A stretch of DNA of 64,000 bases from Enterobacter ludwigii. Its GTDB lineage: Bacteria; Pseudomonadota; Gammaproteobacteria; Enterobacterales; Enterobacteriaceae. The notes beneath the pieces were generated by a model, which did no database searches, was not told the DNA's origin, and saw nothing but the letters and a program-made list of their open reading frames with translations. Positions 58,504 through 64,000 of the stretch are shown here, in pieces. Made by a program: the position numbers and the translations under genes. Location of the stretch: contig CP083824.1 in NCBI GenBank assembly GCA_023023105.1, positions 1,550,001-1,614,000 of the forward strand, in the 5' to 3' direction. Position 1 is the first letter of the stretch; each line of letters begins with the position of its first letter.

Positions 58504-59870
58504 AACTGAACTCCTTCTGGCGTGACCTGTTCGAGGTGGAAATCAAAACGCAGCGCGTCGCTCGCTTCGATCAGGTGGTAGATTGAGAACTCATACACCG
58601 GGCCGCTCTGAATATCGGAAGGGGAGAACGGGAACGCGAGGTTGCCCGCTGTGGCGATCCGGTTTTCATAGCCGTAGTGCAGCAGGGTAGAGCGCACCAG
58701 CGAACAGACGCTGTTGGCGATATCCTGGGTGGGGGCCACCACGTCCAGCAAAATACCCAGCTCGTGCCCGGCGGACTGCATCGGCTCATGGTTGCCCATC
58801 ACGCCGTTCTTTCCGTACAGGTGGAACGTCATGCGGATGCTGTCGTCATTCAGCGAGAGGTTGCGCTTCACGCTGACCTGCACCTCTTCGAGGATGTTAT
58901 CGATCCCGGCAATCATGATCGGGTCGCGCGTACCGGCAATGGTCAGGCAGCGGAAGCCAACCCGGCGGGCGCCTTCCAGCTTCAGCGCATACGGCGTTTC
59001 TTCGTGGCGGGAACCGCTGACGTACACTTCGCCCTCGTTGACCGCTTTGAAGCTGCACCCTTTCAGGTTCAGAACGCCGCCCGGTCCCGGCAGGAAATAC
59101 GGGTCGGATTTCTCATACAGGGTGTGCGCCGCGGCCGACGTTTCGGTGAATTTACGCTTCGGATTAAACGTTTTCAGCGTAAAGCCGTTATCGTCAATGA
59201 TGCCCATCGCGCAGTCGGAGCCAGATCCCGGCGTAGCAGCAATCGCCGCGCACTCAAGGATCTTACCGCAATGCAGCGCCAGACCTTCATCGAAGCCCTG
59301 CATGATAGGCAGTGCGGCAAAGCAGGCCGGATCGTATGCCCGTCCGCCCAGCACCACCTGCGCCCCGGCCGCAAGAGCCCGCTGGAAAGGCTCGATACCC
59401 ATCTGCGCGACAATATAGGTGCTCTCCTCGATGGCCTCGTGGGTCAGCTCCGGGACGAAATCCAGGGCAGTGATTTTCCCGTTGTCCAGCGCCTGATGCA
59501 CAGTGGCTTTATCGACATCCGAGGGGATCAGCGCCATAGAGAATGAGAGTTTCTCTTCCTGAGCAATTTCGAGGATTATCTGCCGGCACCACTCCAGATG
59601 CGGCGCGGCACCGGAGCCACCTGCGGTACCGATCACCACCGGAATATTGTGCTTAACGCCAGCCACGATCATATAGCGCAGATCGCGTTTTACCCCCGCC
59701 CGGTCGGTGAAAGGTTTACCTGCCCCCAGGTAGTGGGGGCCAGGGTCGGAAGAGCCCGCGTCAACCGCAATAAGATCCGGCGATTCTTCCATAGCTTTAC
59801 GAAAACTCTCTTCCGGGAAGCCATAGCCCAGGATTGCCGTTGGCGATAAGATCTTAAATGTACGTGCCAT
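58500..59870 (-). CDS. AtuA-like (DUF1446) protein
   Basis: 456-aa cytoplasmic protein of the acyclic-terpene-utilisation AtuA/DUF1446 family. Family motifs include the N-terminal LSPTAILGYGFPEESF, VDAGSSDPGPHYLG, VIGTAGGSGAAPHLEW and ALAAGAQVVLGGRAYDPACF. The biochemical role of the family is not established. Here it follows mal by 3 bases and is coupled to the DUF4387 gene, so it may serve a late step after mesaconate or support the mutase; this is inference only. Confidence 0.85.
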   Translation of the reverse strand: MARTFKILSPTAILGYGFPEESFRKAMEESPDLIAVDAGSSDPGPHYLGAGKPFTDRAGVKRDLRYMIVAGVKHNIPVVIGTAGGSGAAPHLEWCRQIILEIAQEEKLSFSMALIPSDVDKATVHQALDNGKITALDFVPELTHEAIEESTYIVAQMGIEPFQRALAAGAQVVLGGRAYDPACFAALPIMQGFDEGLALHCGKILECAAIAATPGSGSDCAMGIIDDNGFTLKTFNPKRKFTETSAAAHTLYEKSDPYFLPGPGGVLNLKGCSFKAVNEGEVYVSGSRHEETPYALKLEGARRVGFRCLTIAGTRDPIMIAGIDNILEEVQVSVKRNLSLNDDSIRMTFHLYGKNGVMGNHEPMQSAGHELGILLDVVAPTQDIANSVCSLVRSTLLHYGYENRIATAGNLAFPFSPSDIQSGPVYEFSIYHLIEASDALRFDFHLEQVTPEGVQL

Positions 59871-59873
59871 CTT

Positions 59874-61115
59874 TTAATCCTTAGTTTGCAACAGTGCGAT
59901 GGTGCGGTTCATTTCGTTAAACACGATGTTAAGACCTTCATCGAAGCCCATGCCCGGTTTGATCAGCATGCGCATCGGGCGAGCGGCGAGGGCCACGTGC
60001 ACGCAGGTGCGGGCGCTGATTTCCGTTTCGTTACAGGTACCGCCCTGATAGGCTTCCATGCCGTGTTTGTTGCAATACAGCACCGCATCAACGATGTTGT
60101 GAATACCGCCAAGGTCCGGGGTTTTGATCTGCACCATGTGGCAGCTGCCCGCATCGGTGAAATCCACAATGTCCTGATAGGTGTTACACCACTCATCGGC
60201 AACGATTTTCACGCCGGAACCCAGGTGCATCAGCTCGTGGGTGATGGCGGTCAGCAGGCGGATTTGGTCCGGCTTGTTACCCGCATCCACCGGCCCCTCA
60301 ATGTACAACGGCAGGCCCTGGGCCTCTTTTTCGAGGCTGGCGATATACGCGGCGCAACGGACCGGGTCCATATCGAAAATCAGACCGATAGTGCCGTACA
60401 CGTCAATGTGCAGCGTCGGGCGATAGCGCGGGCTGGTGCGCAGGCTTAAGATGCGGTCGGATAACCAGCGTACATACTCACGCAGTTTTTCCCCTTTCAG
60501 GCCCAGCTTCTCTTCCACGTTGTTGATAAGCGCATGCGGCAGTACATCAACGCCTTTGAGGATCATTTTGTCGACGGCGATATAGCGGTCGTCACCGCTC
60601 TGACCAAATAATGGGATGGCTTCCGGGACGCACGGCAGTTGCCACTCGTCACAAACGACTTCCGTTTTCAGACGACCGGTCGCCAGGGCTGCCGCGTCGA
60701 GCAGCGCCTGCGACAGGCCATAACGCACGGCGGTATGCAGCAGATGGCCATCTATACGCAGTTCGTCAAAGAAGCGGGCGTTCGTCAGGAACCTGTCAAC
60801 GTCACGGCCTTCCAGCAGCGGTTTGATGTGATCGTTAAGGAATGGAATGAAGTGTTCAGCCAGGAACAGCGGATCGCGACCGCCTGCACCTGAATATTGC
60901 ACCGCTGCACAATCGCCCACCGCCACCGCGCCGTTTTCCAGAATCAGCTGTACGGATACGCATTCACCCGCCTGACGAACAGACGTAAATCCAGGCGTTA
61001 CCGGAGCGCCGGTATAGATAAACCCGTCATGCCCGGCACCGTTTTTGATGGCCTGCTGATCGTCGAAATAGAATGAGGAGTAGCCTGCGGTGAAAAGGGC
61101 CTGTTTAATTTTCAT
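59874..61115 (-). CDS. mal: Methylaspartate ammonia-lyase
   Basis: Deaminates (2S,3S)-3-methylaspartate to mesaconate. The 413-aa enolase-superfamily enzyme has the family length. Catalytic and metal residues sit at the positions described for this enzyme: Lys331 (QIKTPDLGG), His194 (VLPHAL), and metal ligands Asp238 (HIDVYG), Glu273 (YIEGP) and Asp307 (VADEW). The ATG shares one base with the glmE stop (TAATG), giving tight coupling. Confidence 0.97.
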   Translation of the reverse strand: MKIKQALFTAGYSSFYFDDQQAIKNGAGHDGFIYTGAPVTPGFTSVRQAGECVSVQLILENGAVAVGDCAAVQYSGAGGRDPLFLAEHFIPFLNDHIKPLLEGRDVDRFLTNARFFDELRIDGHLLHTAVRYGLSQALLDAAALATGRLKTEVVCDEWQLPCVPEAIPLFGQSGDDRYIAVDKMILKGVDVLPHALINNVEEKLGLKGEKLREYVRWLSDRILSLRTSPRYRPTLHIDVYGTIGLIFDMDPVRCAAYIASLEKEAQGLPLYIEGPVDAGNKPDQIRLLTAITHELMHLGSGVKIVADEWCNTYQDIVDFTDAGSCHMVQIKTPDLGGIHNIVDAVLYCNKHGMEAYQGGTCNETEISARTCVHVALAARPMRMLIKPGMGFDEGLNIVFNEMNRTIALLQTKD

Positions 61116-62560
61116 TATGGTCTTCCTATTAATTTACTGTGGGATACCGCGTTGATGTCATCAACAACCATCTGGAATGAGGGCTTACGTCCTTCAAAAC
61201 GCGCGCGCTCGGCGACGTAATCGTGATGCAGGGCGAGAATATCTTTCGGCAGCGGAACCGCGCCGGCTTCCAGCACGCGAATCGCACCGGCGTTATCACG
61301 CACCGGCAGGATTTTGCCCGCGTTGCAGGAGGCGGGAGCAAACGGTACGTCCAGCACGCCAGCTTCAAACGCCAGCACCGTTCCGCGCGCGACATCGCCG
61401 TTGCCCAGCTCGAAGACTTTTTTCAGCACGGCGCGGACTTCGCTCTTAATGAGCTCGACTTCCTGCTCAACGGCGGCGCACGGTGGGAATTTCTGATCGC
61501 TGACCATGTTGAGCATCTGACGCGAGGCCTTCAGCCCCTGGGCGTTTGCGGCAGCGGTCGGAATACCGAACGCTTCGTGCGGGCTCTTGGTGATCACTTT
61601 GGTCGCTCCGGACATACCGGCAACCGCTGCACCCCAGGAGATAATGGCAAACGCTTTTGACTCATCTTCCGGGAAGCCGCCCATCCACTGGTGGAAGACG
61701 GTACTCAGCTCGTAATCGTCAAAGCCGTGGTTATGGAAATATTCGTGGGAGAGTTCGCGTAGAGCCTGAATGGCGGCGATATCCTGCGTCAGGCTACCGA
61801 CCTGGCCGTAGCCGACGGTGATTGACTTCACGCCCTGTTCCAGCGCCAGCAGACCTTCGATAATCGCCACCGAGTGGGACACAAACGGCGGGATCAGGGT
61901 GCCGGTCAGCGGGCCAAACGGTTCGCGGTTGATACGGATGCCGTTCTCTTCGTACAGGCCCATCAGGCGGTCGCAGTACTGCCAGTCGCGGATGGATTTT
62001 TCCAGAGTGACGCGCTTAGCGTACGGGATGTTGTACGAGATACCGCCGCCTTCGTAGCTGGTAAAGCCGCTGGCCATTGCGATCTCCGCCAGCAGGCGCG
62101 CATCTGGCGTGCCGTGACGTACCTGAATCGGTTTCTCCAGCGCTTCAGTCATGCGACGGCAGGCGGCGACGCCGTGGTTAACGACCGGTAAGCCGTTAAG
62201 TTTGGAGGTGCCCGCTTCGATGGATTTTTGGATACCTACCGCTGCCTCTTCATAGCGATTCAGACGGGTGTAGGCATCAATGGTGCTGGGCAGCAAATCG
62301 CAATCTTCCTGCAGCGTTTTGAGCAGGGCGATATGTTCATCCATGAGCGCTACGCCTGCGCGCGGCTGGCTCAGGGTTTTACCTTCCTGGTCGGCCTTCA
62401 GTAGTGCGTGAGAAAAGCGTTTTTGCTCAGGAATGGTTTGCTGGTACTTCACGCCATCTTCGAAGTTCTCAACGTCCTTGCCGGTATGCCAGGTTTGTAA
62501 GACCTGTCGCCGCTCAGTCATGAATTCGTCATGGGTTAGCTTTTTATTTCGAAGTTCCAT
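61115..62560 (-). CDS. glmE: Glutamate mutase subunit E
   Basis: Catalytic TIM-barrel subunit (481 aa) of adenosylcobalamin-dependent methylaspartate mutase, which rearranges L-glutamate to (2S,3S)-3-methylaspartate together with the B12-binding subunit GlmS. Typical segments are LLAEIAMASGFTSYEGGGISYNIPYAK and FGPLTGTLIPPFVSHSVAIIEGL. It lies between glmL and mal in the standard order S-L-E-mal, 18 bases after glmL. Confidence 0.96.
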   Translation of the reverse strand: MELRNKKLTHDEFMTERRQVLQTWHTGKDVENFEDGVKYQQTIPEQKRFSHALLKADQEGKTLSQPRAGVALMDEHIALLKTLQEDCDLLPSTIDAYTRLNRYEEAAVGIQKSIEAGTSKLNGLPVVNHGVAACRRMTEALEKPIQVRHGTPDARLLAEIAMASGFTSYEGGGISYNIPYAKRVTLEKSIRDWQYCDRLMGLYEENGIRINREPFGPLTGTLIPPFVSHSVAIIEGLLALEQGVKSITVGYGQVGSLTQDIAAIQALRELSHEYFHNHGFDDYELSTVFHQWMGGFPEDESKAFAIISWGAAVAGMSGATKVITKSPHEAFGIPTAAANAQGLKASRQMLNMVSDQKFPPCAAVEQEVELIKSEVRAVLKKVFELGNGDVARGTVLAFEAGVLDVPFAPASCNAGKILPVRDNAGAIRVLEAGAVPLPKDILALHHDYVAERARFEGRKPSFQMVVDDINAVSHSKLIGRP

Positions 62561-62578
62561 TCGTTGCTGCCTTAGGTT

Positions 62579-63967
62579 TTATAGGGTTAAACAATGAATA
62601 CTGGTGCGAGCCGCCGCCTGCGGGTCCAGCCTGGCGACATTCGCCAGCAGAGGAAGCAGACCTTTTGCATCGCGGTAATAATCAAACTGCCCGGGTAAAA
62701 GCACGCGTCTGCTGCTGTCGTCCAGCTCGCGGTACTTCAGCCAGCGGTGAACATCAAACTGACTGGCGCGGGAGAGCCATCCCCCGGAGCCGACCACTTT
62801 GCGCACGGTGGTCAGATCGCGCCCCACCTGCAAATCGACGTTACCTACGCAGGTACAGACCTGTTTTTTGGTGCCAGCGTGGCGCTCGCTGGCGTACCCA
62901 ACGCATAGCCCGGCCAGCAGCGTGTCGAAATGTTTTTCTTCTTCGGTGACAGGCAGATAATCCGGATGTGCGACCAGATGGCGCAGATAGCGATAAAACG
63001 CTTCCTTGCGCTGAGGCTGATGGGCAAACACCGCGTTCACCAGTTCGTGTGTACTTTCGCCGACCACCACCGCCGAGACGCGCATACCGAGGTCTCCCTC
63101 GACGGTGCGTTTCACAAACGGCTCAGGCACGCCGTGCAGAACGGTATCCGGGGAGAGCATGTTGGCGCTGGCGGAATAGACGTCGGTGGTGGCACCGCCC
63201 ATGTCGATCAGCATGAATTCTTTCCACGCGCTGTCGACGTCGCTGATCGCTTTCACCAGCTCGTAGACGGTCCACGGTGTTGGCATCGGCTCTTCGCCGG
63301 TTTCCCCGACGATAACGTCCAGCCCTTTTCCCTTCACAATGCGGGACAGAAAGACATCGCAGATGGCCTTGCGGGCGGCATACGGATTCGGGTGATCGAG
63401 GTCAGGCAAAACGTTGTCGACCGTAATCAGATCTTTGTGGCCAAGAATAGCCTGCACGTCGTCCTGAATATCGCGGTTTCCAGCGTAGATAATGGCGCAA
63501 TCCAGCGTTGATGCGGCCAGCGCGCGGGCATTGGCAAGACCGTAGCTCTCTTCTCCGCCATCCGTACCGCCTGTGAACAGCAGAATGTCCGGTGGAGAAT
63601 CCTCCAGCGCCCGAATATCGTGGCGGTTCAGTTTGTAGGAGTAGTACTGGGCGATTTTGGCACCTGCTGAATGGGCGGTGACTTTGGCCGATTCCAGGGT
63701 GATCGACGGCACCAGACCCATTGCGGCAACGGCGAGCCCACCTTTTGCCGACGAGGAGTATTTCAGCGTAACGTCCCCGCTGTTCAGCAAAGGTCGCGCA
63801 TCGGCAACGTTTAGCACCTGGTTCAGGCTGGTAAAGAACCCTTCCGCCAGGTGGTGGGTCGTCGTCGGGGTCAGAACATGGTTGACCAACGTTAGCGCAT
63901 CACCCTCCGGCGTGAAGAGTGCTGCTTTGGTCCACGTCGAACCAATGTCGACTGAGACGATTTGCAT
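62579..63967 (-). CDS. glmL: Glutamate mutase-associated protein GlmL
   Basis: 462-aa ASKHA-fold ATPase (MutL family) encoded between the two mutase subunits. The N-terminal phosphate-binding loop is VSVDIGSTWTKAALF, the second phosphate motif LIDMGGATTDVYS, and LFTGGTDGGEESYGLANARAL follows the family pattern. It is thought to reactivate the mutase by exchanging damaged corrinoid. The start at 63967 overlaps the glmS stop as TGATG; seven extra in-frame residues upstream lie within glmS. Confidence 0.92.
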   Translation of the reverse strand: MQIVSVDIGSTWTKAALFTPEGDALTLVNHVLTPTTTHHLAEGFFTSLNQVLNVADARPLLNSGDVTLKYSSSAKGGLAVAAMGLVPSITLESAKVTAHSAGAKIAQYYSYKLNRHDIRALEDSPPDILLFTGGTDGGEESYGLANARALAASTLDCAIIYAGNRDIQDDVQAILGHKDLITVDNVLPDLDHPNPYAARKAICDVFLSRIVKGKGLDVIVGETGEEPMPTPWTVYELVKAISDVDSAWKEFMLIDMGGATTDVYSASANMLSPDTVLHGVPEPFVKRTVEGDLGMRVSAVVVGESTHELVNAVFAHQPQRKEAFYRYLRHLVAHPDYLPVTEEEKHFDTLLAGLCVGYASERHAGTKKQVCTCVGNVDLQVGRDLTTVRKVVGSGGWLSRASQFDVHRWLKYRELDDSSRRVLLPGQFDYYRDAKGLLPLLANVARLDPQAAARTSIHCLTL

Positions 63968-64000
63968 CAGAAGCCCTCTTCGAGACAAAGCTCTTCAACG
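63967..64000 (-). CDS. glmS: Glutamate mutase B12-binding subunit GlmS, C-terminal end
   Basis: Only the last ten codons and stop fall in the window (VEELCLEEGF then TGA). Identification rests on position: this frame ends coupled to glmL and glmS is the invariable partner upstream. The cobalamin-binding DxHxxG motif would lie outside the window. Confidence 0.7.
   Translation of the reverse strand, partial: VEELCLEEGF

Overview
The window is a chromosomal segment of an enteric gammaproteobacterium. For its first 43 kb the gene order matches the Escherichia coli region from ldtD (ycbB) to yccA almost gene for gene: ldtD-mepK-gloC-aspC-ompF-asnS-pncB-pepN-ssuBCDAE-pyrD-zapC-ycbX-rlmKL-uup-pqiABC-rmf-fabA-lonB-matP-ompA-sulA-sxy-yccS-yccF-helD-mgsA-csgI-yccU-hspQ-rlmI-acyP-tusE-yccA. 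The porin is of the OmpK35/OmpE35 type (constriction loop VEWGGD instead of PEFGGD). Together with the accessory content this points to Enterobacter or a close relative (Klebsiella, Lelliottia, Leclercia) rather than E. coli; the genus is an inference.

Region 1 (1-43,700) is core genome. It holds cell-wall enzymes (LdtD, MepK), central metabolism (AspC, AsnS, PncB, PyrD, FabA), the sulfonate-sulfur operon ssuEADCB, division and chromosome-organisation proteins (ZapC, MatP, SulA), the lipid-transport operon pqiABC and the major outer-membrane proteins OmpF and OmpA. Several regulatory sites are readable: OmpR boxes and the MicF-target leader at ompF, a PurR box and start-switching hairpin at pyrD, FabR and FadR sites at fabA, a LexA box at sulA. 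The only insertion relative to E. coli here is a ybcL/ybcM-like pair (periplasmic PEBP protein plus AraC regulator) between rlmI and acyP.

Region 2 (43,900-51,900) is accessory. After an orphan OppA/MppA-type binding protein come two near-identical tRNA-Ser(UGA) genes about 6 kb apart, each with its own matching promoter. Between them lie a TopAI/YjhX-type toxin gene without its usual partner, an alpha/beta hydrolase and a complete Dlt-like operon in the order dltD-dltX-dltB-dltA-dltC. The dltX candidate is a 40-residue membrane peptide ending in FEYQKF, which resembles the F-x-Y-x-x-F tail of Gram-positive DltX. The DltB-like MBOAT protein has Asn where the family normally has its second conserved His. 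This is the most intriguing system in the window: a D-alanylation-type envelope-modification machine in an organism without teichoic acids.

Region 3 (52,300-64,000) is a B12-dependent glutamate-fermentation (methylaspartate) cluster read on the minus strand: glmS (tail only)-glmL-glmE-mal-AtuA-like-DUF4387-DAACS symporter-periplasmic glutaminase-class I fumarase/mesaconase-cob(I)alamin adenosyltransferase, with a convergent LysR regulator. It would free glutamate from periplasmic glutamine, import it, convert it through 3-methylaspartate and mesaconate to citramalate, and make the adenosylcobalamin cofactor. No citramalate-cleaving enzyme is present in the window.
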